DNA of 64,000 bases from Cryoendolithus antarcticus (lineage: Eukaryota; Ascomycota; Dothideomycetes; Cladosporiales; Cladosporiaceae). The notes below the pieces were generated by a model. That model was not told where the DNA came from. It searched no databases and worked only from the letters and a program-made list of their open reading frames with translations. The first letter of the stretch is position 1; every line of letters starts with the position of its first letter. Both the position numbers and the translations under genes were made by a program. The stretch covers positions 186,001 to 250,000 of the forward strand of contig NAJO01000027.1 of the NCBI GenBank assembly GCA_002077065.1, read 5' to 3'. Shown here in pieces: positions 11,635-21,538 of this stretch.

Positions 11635-12134
11635 GAGCTGCAGATGGACTGCCGACGGGTTGATGCAGGTACCGTCGGCGGCTGACACCTGCGGAAAGAA
11701 GTGAGTGGCGGGGATTGCCAGGCCCCACCGAATGGTGATGTACGCTGTTCGACACGCTCCCGTACTCAAGTTCAGGCGTTTGTCTTGATTTGCCTGAACA
11801 TAAATGAGTCGCGAGCTTCACGTTAGATGTGTTGGAGGCAATGTGCGGTGAATGAAGGAGAGAAGAAAGCGCAGCACTTGAATGTCTTCCTCACCATGGT
11901 CTCCAGAATCCGGCCTAAGAGTATGATTGGAGGGAGGGGCTCTGAGGCCCAGTACCCCAGTCCAATGGCCCCGCCTCGACATCATGCGCAAAACAGTGTC
12001 GAAGTCAGTACAGTAGAGTCAACACAGTCTGGTCCAAGTCGAGTGATGGGCAAGAGAAAAAGCGGGCATCTGGTATGCAGCGAGACGCCGTCTTATCACC
12101 CCTCCGGTGCCTCGCTTGGAGCGCCGTTGCTTGT

Positions 12135-12187
12135 CCGACGATCTGCGTAACGTATTGACAAGCCGCATTAGCCTGCAGCCACATTGC
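12135..12187. repeat. Duplicated upstream block, copy 2 (5' of gene C)
   Basis: It carries the same 17-base core as 8623-8639, here at 12167-12183, within about 53 bp of weaker similarity. It lies about 530 bp upstream of the gene C start. Confidence 0.6.
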
Positions 12188-12403
12188 ATCAGCCGTCCCC
12201 GGCACGTCGATCAGTATGCTGGAACGCGGGTGATGACAGAGAAAGCGAATCTCTCAGCGACTCGCGGTGATGGGATACGCTAGTATATGCAATGCCACGG
12301 TCGTGTGTTAGTAGGTGGGCTATCGGAGAGAATGCCAGTGTGTTTACTCTGAGGCATCTCCTAGGTAATGCTGTTGGCGGGTTGTTGTTGCAGCGTAGGA
12401 CAG

Positions 12404-12457
12404 CCTAGCAGTACCACGCGGGTCCGCTTCTTTTTGTCACCCGCGTGGCTGGTTAGG
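12404..12457. repeat. Long imperfect inverted repeat / hairpin
   Basis: CCACGCGGGT at 12414-12423 is perfectly complementary to ACCCGCGTGG at 12439-12448 around a 15-nt loop containing five consecutive T. Outer arms add CAG (12409-12411) pairing with CTG (12449-12451), and CCTA (12404-12407) pairing with TAGG (12454-12457), with small bulges. It lies between the 3' end of the PEBP gene and the 5' flank of gene C. It could be a 3'-end structure, a small structured RNA, a remnant of a small transposon, or a chance palindrome. Confidence 0.7.
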
Positions 12458-12684
12458 CATATTCTTCTTCGATAGCGATATGAGTCTTTCAAGGGTCTGC
12501 ATCATGCGAAGTGAGGTCAACCTCGAGACACGCCTTGCGCCACAGCAACAAGATAGAGTTCGAGTCTATTGCAGCAACGGGATAAGCACTCCTTGCCATT
12601 GAGAAGTTGATCTCTATCGCGAAGTCACCTTACAGAGAAGCCCTGCCATCGCTGCTGTGTAACCTGCTCCCTGAAGTAGAACAA

Positions 12685-13443
12685 TCAAGCCGCCTGCGCC
12701 AATCCCTCCCTGTAGTAGTTCGCACCCACTGGCCCTTGCAGCCCACCCTGCTTGACATAAGCAGCCAAGTCAAAGTTGTTCCTTGCACCTGGCGCATAAT
12801 TGAGGCTAGGCGGAGGCACGTAATTCTTCGGCTGGCGGTATACCAAGAACGTGTATCGATGAGGCGCAACAGATAGCGGCGTAGGTGACATGTACGATGC
12901 TAGTGTCTTGCGCTTCTGTGTCGTGATGCATACTGGCTGTGCGTCGGAGATGAGAAGATGGAGGTAGTCTTTCAGAATCGGTGTTGTTGGGTTCGGCGCG
13001 TCGGGGTCGAGGAGGAACTAATGGGGTGTTAGTACCTGGATAGATTGAGTCGAGCGTGATTCATCGGACGTACGATCGTGTAGTTCGTCTTCGCAGGGTC
13101 GTAGCCCAGCTCTGCTGTGAACGAGATTGTCGGTTCAGGCACCGTTCTTGCGTGATGTATCAGCATCCCGAACACGAACGTGGACGCATGTTCACCTACG
13201 CAAGGTGGTGAAGGTGTTGCCATAGTTGACCTTCTGGCCTGGGTAAGAGGCGTCGACCCTGAGTGTAGGTTTGAAGCTTGGGATCAAATCTGGGACCAAC
13301 TTCGCAGCGTATATAGCGTTTCGCTCGAAGGCCAATTCGGCTGACGTGGCGTATGGGCACGCAGTGCGGCTCCTGAGTGACTGCTCGGGGACGGATGCCG
13401 CAGAGACAGTCGCCGCAGCGACGAGAAGGTGAAGAAAGTGCAT
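12685..13443 (-). CDS. Secreted PEBP-family protein
   Basis: Three exons: 13443-13196, 13146-13074 and 13017-12685, with introns of 49 and 56 nt; 217 aa. The start MHFLHLLVAAATVSAAS is a clear signal peptide. The PEBP (phosphatidylethanolamine-binding protein) ligand-pocket signatures are present: DPDAPNP directly after the second intron, then HLLISD, and PHRYTFLVYRQP. Family members bind phospholipid head groups or inhibit proteases such as carboxypeptidase Y. The signal peptide implies an extracellular or vacuolar site. The segment between DPDAP and HRY is shorter than in cytosolic members. A TATA box sits about 90 bp upstream of the start. The role is otherwise unknown. Confidence 0.85.
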
Positions 13444-13530
13444 AGAGGCGGTTAAGAACGATGACAGACCTTGCAGAGAGGGAGAGCTGTTCTGATGGTA
13501 TTGAGAGCGCATTCGCCGAGTCTGGTGCGA

Positions 13531-13540
13531 CTATATACTC
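13531..13540 (-). promoter_or_regulatory. TATA box of the PEBP gene
   Basis: GAGTATATAG on the minus strand, about 90 bp upstream of the ATG at 13443. The position fits a TATA element with a short leader. Confidence 0.5.
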
Positions 13541-13855
13541 CTTGACTTACTCAGTGTGTAGATAACAAATGCGGGTCAGTATGGCTCGAACGTGTGTCGG
13601 ATGGTTACGACGTTCGACGCGGTCGATACCGTGGCTGAACACGCAGAGGCTCAAGACCCATGCTGTGAGCCATTGAGTTCTGGCCCGCGTCCCTAACAGT
13701 GTCCTGGCTCTCCTGGGTCGGATCTCGAGTGTTCGAGTCGTTTTGAGTGATATTGACGCGCCGTGAGCCAGTACAGCGCTGACGAGCAGGAGTTCGAGAA
13801 GGTGCTAAGTGACGAAGCGCAAGAAGTGAGTGAGGATTGTTCTCAGAAGTGACAG

Positions 13856-13865
13856 TATAAATATA
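13856..13865 (+). promoter_or_regulatory. TATA box upstream of the YIPF gene
   Basis: TATAAATATA about 160 bp before the ATG at 14025, followed by a pyrimidine-rich leader (about 13930-14010) typical of fungal transcription start regions. Confidence 0.5.
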
Positions 13866-14024
13866 GTGCGGCACTTTCCGCACCGAGCTTCACCTCCAGG
13901 CATTCGCGATAGTTGCCGCGTCGCAACTTCCAGATTTCGTTCTCACTCACTTGCTACTCCCCCTCTGCATCATAGCACCTCACCAACCCTCCCTCTAACA
14001 TCGGACAAACCAGCTTACGCGACC

Positions 14025-15042
14025 ATGGCGGCCCTCCTCCCCACCGGCCCCTCCAGCACCTCCACCTCAGCAAACCCCTACGCCCACTACGACACCCCCT
14101 CCGTCTCCGACATAGACGACCTGATAGACCCCGACGACGACACGCTCCAAGATCTCGACCCCCTGCCAACCTCCGACCGCGCCCCCCTGGTAGGAAACAT
14201 CTCCACCCCGCAAGCCCGCTCCAACGCCCGCGCCGCCTCGACCTCGCAATCCTATCTCAACTCCGCCATACCTGGCGAAGACCGCCGCGCACCGCTAGAT
14301 ACGCTGGATGAGAGTGTATGGGCGACGTTACGGCGAGATCTGTTGGCGGTGTGGGAGAAGATGCGGCAGGTGCTTTGGCCGAAGTATTTGCTGGGGGGCA
14401 GCATGGAGGGGAAGGTTGTGCCGAGGGGGTTGGAGGATATCAGGGGGATTGTGGGAAGGGGTTTGGATGCGGACGGGTTGTTGCAGAGTGGGGGGATGAG
14501 TGAGGGGTTGCGGGATTGGGATTTGTGGTATGTTCGATGTTCTGATTGAGATGAGAGGGGGTTTGCTGACGTTCATGTGTAGGGGACCGCTGTTGTTCTG
14601 TCTACTGCTGAGCTTCTTCTTATCGATGAACGCGCGGGATGACCAAAGGAGTACGGTCTTCTCCGGAGTATTTGCGCTGGTCTGGATTGCGGAGGCTGTC
14701 GTGACATTGCAGATCAAGCTTCTGGGAGGCAACATGTATGTTGGCTCATCTGTGAGCTCTGTCCTCGGCTACGATCACTGACAACCTTACAGCGCCTTCT
14801 TCCAATCCGTCTGCATCATCGGCTACACCCTCTTCCCCCTGGTGATCGCCTCCTTGCTCTCCGCAGTACACGTCCCCTTCATCGTCAGGATACCAGTCTT
14901 TATCGTCCTGGCACTCTGGTCACTCGCAGCAGGCGTGAGCATCCTGGGCGGAAGTGGCGTGGTCAAGGGCCGACTGCTACTTGCAGTGTATCCCCTATTT
15001 GTCTTCTACGTGGGGCTGGCGTGCTTATGCTTCATTTCGTAG
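14025..15042 (+). CDS. Yip1-domain Golgi membrane protein, YIPF6/Yip4-like
   Basis: Exons 14025-14527, 14583-14735 and 14793-15042 (introns of 55 and 57 nt, GTATGT donors, CTGAC branches), 301 aa. The N-terminal half is acidic and cytosolic. It leads into VWATLRRDLLAVWEKM...VLWP, typical of the YIPF6/Yip4 branch. About five hydrophobic segments follow (GPLLFCLLLSFFLS, VFALVWIAEAVVTL, FFQSVCIIGYTLFPLVIA, a central segment, and LLLAVYPLFVFYVGLACLCF). Family members act with Rab GTPases in ER-Golgi trafficking. The start MAALLPTG follows the leader. An in-frame Met upstream at 13830 lies before the TATA box and is not used. The gene converges with the next one. Confidence 0.88.
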
Positions 15043-15105
15043 AAGAAGAGGGTGCATTATAGCGAGCAAAGCATCGAATATACGGCAAGTCCCGCAATAA
15101 CGCTT

Positions 15106-16656
15106 TCAAGCTGCTGCAGTGATGGAGGCCACTGTCCGCTTGACCTCGGCGCCGAGTGAGTCTAGGTCCAGTGTCTGCATCTGCTCTCCGATCCGCTTTG
15201 TTCGTCCTTCGAGAGCCTCGACTCCGGTCCGTAGCTCTGCATCCTCAAGCCTCTTCGTACCGAAGTCAGTGTACGCGTACACAGCCGCGAGCAAATCCGC
15301 AACATCTTCATCAGCTTTGGCAGACGATGCGCCCAGCTGACCAGTCATGGCTGCCTCGGTAGTGTGCGACAGTGCAGCGAGTCTCCCACTCCGTTCGCGT
15401 TTGGCCTGAGCAAGCATAGCCACGAGCTTATCACTATCCACATCTGAGGTACCTGCCGGAGTAGGAACCTTCACATCGAGCAGCCGCAGTATCTGCGCCA
15501 CAGGATCGGTAGGCTCGGTGAAGTTTGCCTGCACCAAGCGCAGTGGCTTCAGCCCTTTCTGTGCAGCGGCTAATGAGCTGCTCTTCGATGACTCTTGCCG
15601 TGTCAAGGAGCTGGCGGGCACAAGCAAGCTCGACAGGGCAGCCTCTGTGGCAGTGAGGGCAGCGCGATGGGTTTGTGCGTGCTGAACGTGCTCATCCAGG
15701 ACCTCTAGCCGGGTGGTCAGGTAGTGCAGCGTCAGCGCAATGTAGCTCGACCATCTTGCAGTTTCTGCCTGAGAGTCCTGCTCTCCGCGTGAAAGACTTT
15801 GAAGGATTGGCTGTCGATAGTAGCCTTCGGAGACGAGCGATAGGAGGGAAGGGATCTCGCTGCTGAGTTCGGCAAGCTCCACCTTGACCTCGCTGATCTC
15901 CTTGCGTGGACTCTGAGAGCCTTTACGAGATGAGCCATTTGCGACGGACGACGCATGAGAATGGTAGATAGCATCTAGACTCGATCGGATCGCCCGGCCC
16001 TCGAGCGCATTGAAGGCACTACAGAGTCGATCGACTTCTTCTCGTGTGACATCGTCATGGCCCTGAGACTGCAGCTTTGGTACACTCTTCTGTAGTCCAT
16101 CGAGCAATCTGTCATCTTTGTCCAAGATTCGCTCAGTCGTCGCAGGTAGACCAGAAGTCGTTGATTCGATTCGTTTGCTCGACTCCCGCAACCGCGTTTG
16201 CAATCCACCAGCTTGTTCGTCCACCTCGAAAGACAGCTGCGCTTTGTCGCGTGTGAGCTTCCGTTGGTGGTCGACGCGGGTCTGCGAATCTCCTTCGGCG
16301 GCATCGCGAGCTTTCAGATCCAGCAATGCTCGTTTCTGGGCTTCCATGAGCTGGCATTGCTTCTTAATGGCTGAAGTGCTGGCTTCGAGCGATTGGATGG
16401 CCTTTTCGAGGTCACTGTCTGTCAGGGGCCGACTTGCAGACTCCTTCGGTCTCCCACTGCTGACAGCATGCTTCTGGTGGAAGACGTACTCCTCCTGGGT
16501 CAACAAAGTCTTAGTCGAGAGATACTCTTCGATCCATTGCTCTGTAGTGGCCTTCGTGACCGAGTCTTCGAAGGCAGAGGCGACATCGTCGCGACCCAGC
16601 CCCGTATCGCGGTCATCGAGCACGCGTAAGAGCTGAAAAAGCGACTTCGAGGCCAT
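15106..16656 (-). CDS. Coiled-coil protein, possibly an augmin HAUS3-like subunit
   Basis: A single exon of 516 aa from the Met at 16656 (MASKSLFQLL). The frame extends upstream to 16764, but that part overlaps the divergent TIM21 promoter. The N-terminal 90 residues are compact (QWIEEYLSTKTLLTQEEYVFHQKH). They resemble the pattern of augmin subunit 3, which helps nucleate branched spindle microtubules. Long heptad-rich coiled coils follow to the C-terminus. There is no signal peptide, membrane segment or catalytic motif. The augmin assignment is a weak pattern match. Other spindle or trafficking coiled-coil proteins are possible. Confidence 0.6.
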   Translation of the reverse strand: MASKSLFQLLRVLDDRDTGLGRDDVASAFEDSVTKATTEQWIEEYLSTKTLLTQEEYVFHQKHAVSSGRPKESASRPLTDSDLEKAIQSLEASTSAIKKQCQLMEAQKRALLDLKARDAAEGDSQTRVDHQRKLTRDKAQLSFEVDEQAGGLQTRLRESSKRIESTTSGLPATTERILDKDDRLLDGLQKSVPKLQSQGHDDVTREEVDRLCSAFNALEGRAIRSSLDAIYHSHASSVANGSSRKGSQSPRKEISEVKVELAELSSEIPSLLSLVSEGYYRQPILQSLSRGEQDSQAETARWSSYIALTLHYLTTRLEVLDEHVQHAQTHRAALTATEAALSSLLVPASSLTRQESSKSSSLAAAQKGLKPLRLVQANFTEPTDPVAQILRLLDVKVPTPAGTSDVDSDKLVAMLAQAKRERSGRLAALSHTTEAAMTGQLGASSAKADEDVADLLAAVYAYTDFGTKRLEDAELRTGVEALEGRTKRIGEQMQTLDLDSLGAEVKRTVASITAAA

Positions 16657-16809
16657 GTGTCGATCAGGAACATATCTACTCGCGTGCTGAACGTGGTCGA
16701 TGTGCACGGAGTTAAGATGAAGAACGCCGAGGCGCACTCCAAGCTCTACTGAGTGCCCTGTCATGATACTACATTTACGACATCATGTACATATAGCAAG
16801 TATCCAGCC
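16657..16809. promoter_or_regulatory. Short divergent promoter
   Basis: Only about 150 bp separates the starts of the coiled-coil gene (minus) and TIM21 (plus), so both must use a shared promoter. A TATA-like ACATATAG lies just before the TIM21 start. Confidence 0.5.
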
Positions 16810-17517
16810 ATGGCTATCAAGCTAACACGGCAGTCCCATCCCTCCCTTCGCCTCACCCTCCGCCCCGCCCCCGCCCTTCTCGTCCCCCGACTTTCCCGCC
16901 CCGCAACGACCTCCTCTCTCGCCAGCAAACCCTCACCCACCCGCAAGAGCACCGTCTCCGTGTTTAGCGACGACGGTCGCGTTCCTTGGAACTCGCTCAC
17001 AAACAGCGGCAAAGTCGCCCGCGCCACCCAGCAATCCTTCAACTTCTCTCTGATCTTCATCGGGCTCGGAGCCACGATCGGAGTGTTCACGGTCCTCTAC
17101 CTCGAAGTCTTCTCGCCCTCCTCGAAAACTGCAATCTTCAACCGCTGCGCCGACAAAATACGCAAAGATGCTAAGTGTCTTGAGCTCCTATGCGGACCTG
17201 GGCTGCATGGGAAGCGGGAGGTTGAGGCGTTTGGAGAGCCGAGCTGGAGTCGCTGGGCAAGGAATCGAAGGATTGCTAGTCGGGTTGAGGTTGATCGCGC
17301 GGGGGTGGAGCATATGAAGATGCATTTCTATGTGAAGGGGAAGGCTGCGGAAGGGACGGTGCAGGTGCACATGAGTAAAGTGAAGGGCGGAGAGTGGGAG
17401 TATGAGATGTTGGCGCTGGATGTGCCGGGTCAGCAGAGGATGTGGGTTGAGAAGAGAGGTGGGGTGCGAGAGGAGGTCAAGAGGCAAGGCAAGATGTTTG
17501 GGGTAAGATGGAACTGA
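16810..17517 (+). CDS. TIM21: Mitochondrial import inner membrane translocase subunit Tim21
   Basis: An intronless frame of 235 aa from MAIKLTRQSHPS. The first 60 residues are Arg/Ser/Pro-rich and nearly free of acids, as in a mitochondrial presequence. SGKVARATQQSFNF then leads into one membrane helix (LIFIGLGATIGVFTVLYLEVF). The C-terminal intermembrane-space domain has the family pattern: an FNRCADKIRKD-like stretch, CGPGLHGKREVEAFGEPSW-like, and HMKMHFYVKG. Tim21 tethers the TIM23 presequence translocase to the outer-membrane TOM complex and to respiratory chain complexes. An in-frame Met 57 nt upstream is ignored because the presequence begins at 16810. Confidence 0.92.
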   Translation: MAIKLTRQSHPSLRLTLRPAPALLVPRLSRPATTSSLASKPSPTRKSTVSVFSDDGRVPWNSLTNSGKVARATQQSFNFSLIFIGLGATIGVFTVLYLEVFSPSSKTAIFNRCADKIRKDAKCLELLCGPGLHGKREVEAFGEPSWSRWARNRRIASRVEVDRAGVEHMKMHFYVKGKAAEGTVQVHMSKVKGGEWEYEMLALDVPGQQRMWVEKRGGVREEVKRQGKMFGVRWN

Positions 17518-18263
17518 GTGATGCAATAACTTGCAGTTCGGAATTGGGCAGGCAATGGAGCAACTGTCTCGAACGACCTTCGATGGAGCCGCTCTCAGCG
17601 AACTACGACCACGAGTGAGCATCGAACAAATCGCCGCTGGACTCGTAGACGACAGATCAACGATAGACTCGTGGCAGGGACCCAAGCACGCCAATAGTTG
17701 CATCACTAGGGCGATGGAGCACGCAAGCGTCGCTAGTCAGCGCAGCGAAAGGTAGGCCTGGAAAAGCTACACTGCACCCGCCACATTGGGCAGGACGCTC
17801 GAAATATGCCCTGAGCTGGCGTCACCACATCTAGCCCCGATTCCTGGACGTACACACCAAAGGGTGAGATTGCAGGACATCGCCGTCAATGGAACGAAGA
17901 AAGAGTTGAGCCAGATTACGCAAATTAGATGTCGTTGAACTTGACGGACTCTGGCGTATCAGCCAGCAGCTACCAGCAAGACTGCTTCGTGGCGAGACCA
18001 CATGATAACAAGGCCGTCCTGGGACAACCGGCGTAGGAGTCGATAAGTATGTGAAAGCTCGGAGGAGGGGTGCACGAAGGCATTAGCAGAATGTCAAAGT
18101 CACAGGCCGCCGGGAGATGTGAACCGTAGCAAGCTTGCAACATGTAGCCAAGGTCGCTCTGATCTTATCAATGCACATATAGATATGCTCATGCTGTGTA
18201 TTGCCGTCTCATCGTCACTGTGCCCCTTCCACGAATTGCCGTATCACCCTCATCGACGCAGAT
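17518..18263. other. Intergenic, no gene seen
   Basis: About 750 bp between the convergent TIM21 and ACBP genes. There is no supported frame, repeat or RNA gene. Confidence 0.5.
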
Positions 18264-18661
18264 CTACTTGTACTTCGCAACCAGGCCCTTAACCACAGTC
18301 ACGTACTTCTTCTGCGCCTCCTCGGGCTTCATATCCTTGACCTTCTCCCACGCGTTGTACTTCGCTTTGCCCTAGTCCAGCGCAATCAGCCAGCTGTCGT
18401 AACAGCATATCCTACAAAATCTACCTTGATATCGAACATCCCCGGCTTCGGTGCGTCTGCGAATTTCGTCTCGCCGGTGCCTTGCTTGAAGAGACCGTAC
18501 ATCTGTTCAGCATTTCGTCAGCTTCTACGTCTCTTGCGAGATCTATAGCGTTGTGTCTCGAGGACAGCGCATACCTCAAGCAAATCATCGTTGGGAGGCT
18601 GCGTCGTCATCTTCCTGCTATCCTCCTGCGCCTTCTTGAACTCGGCGCTCTGGACGACCAT
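18264..18661 (-). CDS. ACB1: Acyl-CoA-binding protein
   Basis: Three exons: 18661-18575, 18502-18425 and 18371-18264 (introns of 72 and 53 nt, both phase 0), encoding 90 aa, the normal ACBP length. Family signatures are present in order: FKKAQEDSRKM near the N-terminus, NDDLLE at the first junction, MYGLFKQGTGE, and KYNAWEKVKDMKPEEAQKKYV near the C-terminus. The protein binds medium and long-chain acyl-CoA esters in the cytosol and delivers them to lipid synthesis and vesicle-forming enzymes. No exon is long enough to stand out alone, so the gene is easily missed. Confidence 0.93.
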
Positions 18662-19196
18662 GATTGCGACTTGGTTGATTGGATAGGCTTGATAAATGTA
18701 CGAGAAGTCTGGATGGGACTGGCAGGGATTGTTTCGAGTGAATCTACGGTGTTTCCTTGGGTCCAGACTAATGTGCAGCACGCGCAGCAAGCTGTCTTGT
18801 TGTCGTCTCGTTTGGCATCCCACCTGGCACCAAGAGGAATCGACGTCACTTTAAGCCCCACTACTAGTACCTTAGCTGCCCACGAGCGGCCTCAAATGGC
18901 TCTGGAAAGGACAGAGAGCTGAGCTGTACATCAAACTAAGGCACGTTTGTATCTCGCGAGACTCCCATGTGCACCCTACTGTGAGGTGCATGGAGTAGGT
19001 GAGGACATGAATTAGCATGGCTCACATACACCGGTGAGCCCAGCCCATGATGCAGCCCAGGTATTCAGTATCAACCAGCAACGCCAAAAGTCACCTACAC
19101 GCTGCTCCCTATCCCTCCATGACCATGCTCCAATGAAGTGCAAAGCCCAGACTCCTCGCTCAATCCATCGCTCCGTCACTCTCATCTCGCGTTCCG
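18662..19196. other. Intergenic, ACBP promoter side
   Basis: About 535 bp between the ACBP start and the 3' end of the exchanger gene. No gene seen. Confidence 0.5.
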
Positions 19197-20731
19197 TCAA
19201 CTAAACTTCAACAACCGATGCGCCGCCTCTCCTCCACCCTCAGTGCCCCCAGCCAACTCCGGCGGACTAGGATAATAGAATGCGCTCACAGCAATAAGCA
19301 CATAAACAAACACACTCAGCGCGCCCTCCAAATAATCAGACTTCTCATCTCGCAGGAAGTTGCCCACGACCATGATCGCCAAGATCAGCACCACAGCGTC
19401 GAACAGCTCGAACTTAAGCGACATGTCCTTTCCGAGGCCCCAGCCGACTATGACTACAAGGGGCGTGTTCAGGAGGGCGGTCTGGATCGAGGCGCCGAGG
19501 ACGTGGGAAAGGGCAAAGTTCATCTGGTTATCGTAGGCTTCGTCCATGGCTGTTAGGTGCTCGGCGGCTTTCTCGACCACGGGAATGAGGATCAGGCCCA
19601 TAAAACTGTCGCTTATGCCGTGGTGGGTGACGATGAACTATCAATGCTGTCAGTGCGTGCTCGTCCCATTCGCATGAAGACAGCTGGACTTACCTCAATG
19701 TTCTGCACCAAGAAGATAGCCATCAGCGACACGAACATAATGCCGACCAGCACCGCGAGCACAGCCTCAGTGAATGTCAATTTCGGCTTGACAAGATCTC
19801 TATGCCTGTCCACGTCGCGGTGCTCATCCGCCTTAAGGATGTCTTCGTATAGGCCGTGATGCGAGCGGATCTGGAAGAAGCAGTAGACCAGGAAGGCGAC
19901 CAACAGGATGATCGCGGCCGCGCGGGAAATCTCGAGCGCGCCTTTGTTGAAATCTTGACCGGCGAATTCGGGATTGCCTTGAAGGGACTGGTAGTATATC
20001 GTTGGAATCACCAAGCCGAAGCCAGCGACGAGCATAAGGTTGCTGCCGACTTCGCTGATGGCTTCATGGAATGTCTGCTCCGGGTGGAAGAGACCACCAA
20101 TGAAGAAGCAGAGCCCCAGACAGAGCAGCAGATTGGCGAGGATGGATCCCAAGATTGCGGCTTGAATGATGTGAATATTCTCCCCAGCTTTGTCACCCTT
20201 AATCAACACCATGAAGAGGACGATCTCTACTATTGAACCCAGAGTCGTCTCCATGACCACGCCAATCACCATCGGGATCTTCCGCGCCAGCTCCTGGCCA
20301 GCGAAGCCGACAAGATTCGCAGCGGGGATCATCCCAATGTAGGCTGTGATGAAGATCCATAGTTCCTTCTCCGGGAAGCCCCAGTGCAGTACCATCGCAG
20401 CGATAGTGAAAGGCCAGAGGACGTTCGTCATCATGCTGACTTTAGACGAGCTTCGTCCCATGATCGCGAACATCTTGATAGGGTGGAGCCATTTCCTGCC
20501 ACTCTCTCCATCGGGCTCAATGTGCTTCTCTACTTTGTGGGCATTGTGGTTGTAGCGGTCTCCGTTCCCACCCTGCTCGACGTCCCGGGCGCCTTCGTGC
20601 TCGGGCTTGTTGCCGTGAAAGTCTTGCATCGCCATGTTCTGGCCATAGCTCTTGCGTTGGAAGAGCTTGTACTTCTCCCTGCCGCCGCCGGGCTGTTCGG
20701 CCCCAGCTGCGGGTTTGGGTCGGGAGGTCAT
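19197..20731 (-). CDS. Vacuolar-type Ca2+/H+ exchanger (CAX family), variant motifs
   Basis: Exon 1 is 20731-19694 and exon 2 is 19637-19197, with a 56-nt phase-0 intron; 492 aa. A hydrophilic cytosolic N-terminus of about 85 residues precedes about ten or eleven hydrophobic segments arranged as two halves. The two halves carry CAX repeat regions: METTLGSIVEIVLF in the first, and KAAEHLTAM with SHVLGASIQTAL in the second. A short acidic/His loop (ADEHRDVDRHRDLVKP) separates them. The family exports Ca2+ into vacuoles in exchange for protons. The usual GNxxE signature is altered in both halves: GSIVE in the first, and EKAAE in place of GNxAE in the second. Transport specificity could therefore differ. 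Related fungal CAX-like permeases share such departures. Confidence 0.82.
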
Positions 20732-21538
20732 CTCGGGAGGGATGACGAGGGACTGGTTGCGAGGGGGGTTGTGGATGGAGATATCTCCTATGATTGTGGT
20801 GGGTTCGCGTTGTTGTGTGTTTTAGATAACGCGTGTAATCCTCGTGCTCTCAGGTGGTACACAGGAGGCGTTTGATTTCCGGGCACAGCTACTGGCAGGC
20901 GCGTCCCAGTGCACGCCAGCTCCAATGTCAATGTCAGGATTGATAGGAGACGAGGGAGTGAAGCATCAACGACGGTGAGGTTGAAAGGTAAGAAAGTATA
21001 CACAAACCTCGTGATTAGGGAGGTAGCTGAGACGACATCATACCGCAGGGCCAGGCCATCCCCATTGCCTTGAATGTTTGCGACAGTGCAGCGGTGCCAA
21101 GGGCGCTAGACAGCAAATGAGGCTTTGCGATCGAGATGTCGAACGCACCTGCCGTGCTCGCATAGTCATCTTCGTGACTTCTTCGCGGGCCGAACAATGA
21201 CAGGAGAGTACGGACTGATGAGTTAAGAAAACGTAGTGCTTGGGAGACGCAAAATTGGCGTCTTGCACGCGTTCAAGCGCTCTTGGACGCGAGCTTGAAG
21301 ACTGGGGCCCCTCTTGGCACACGTTGTCGTGCGTTTTGCCAAGTGAAGTCTATTGGCGTCAGATCGAATCAAGTTTCAGAAGTCAGACAGACAGGTACAC
21401 AGATGCTAGATTCTCCAAACTGGAACGGAGCAATTCTCAACAGGATTGAAAGCTTGGTATTCACATGCTCTTCTATAAGGGTCCCTACAGTGCCTACCAG
21501 GGCTGCTGTACAGTCCGATTCACCCTTAGACGGGTCCA
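20732..21538. other. Intergenic, no gene seen
   Basis: About 800 bp: exchanger promoter and the 3' flank of the secreted protein gene. Short frames only. Confidence 0.5.

Larger units (their letters stand above)
11635..12684. other. Intergenic upstream of gene C, downstream of the PEBP gene
   Basis: About 1 kb without a supported gene. It holds the second copy of the duplicated upstream block (12135-12187) and a strong hairpin (12404-12457). Confidence 0.5.

Noticed and set aside
12549..12575. GAGTTCGAGTC resembling a tRNA T-loop
   Set aside because: The T-stem breaks after two pairs and no cloverleaf forms.
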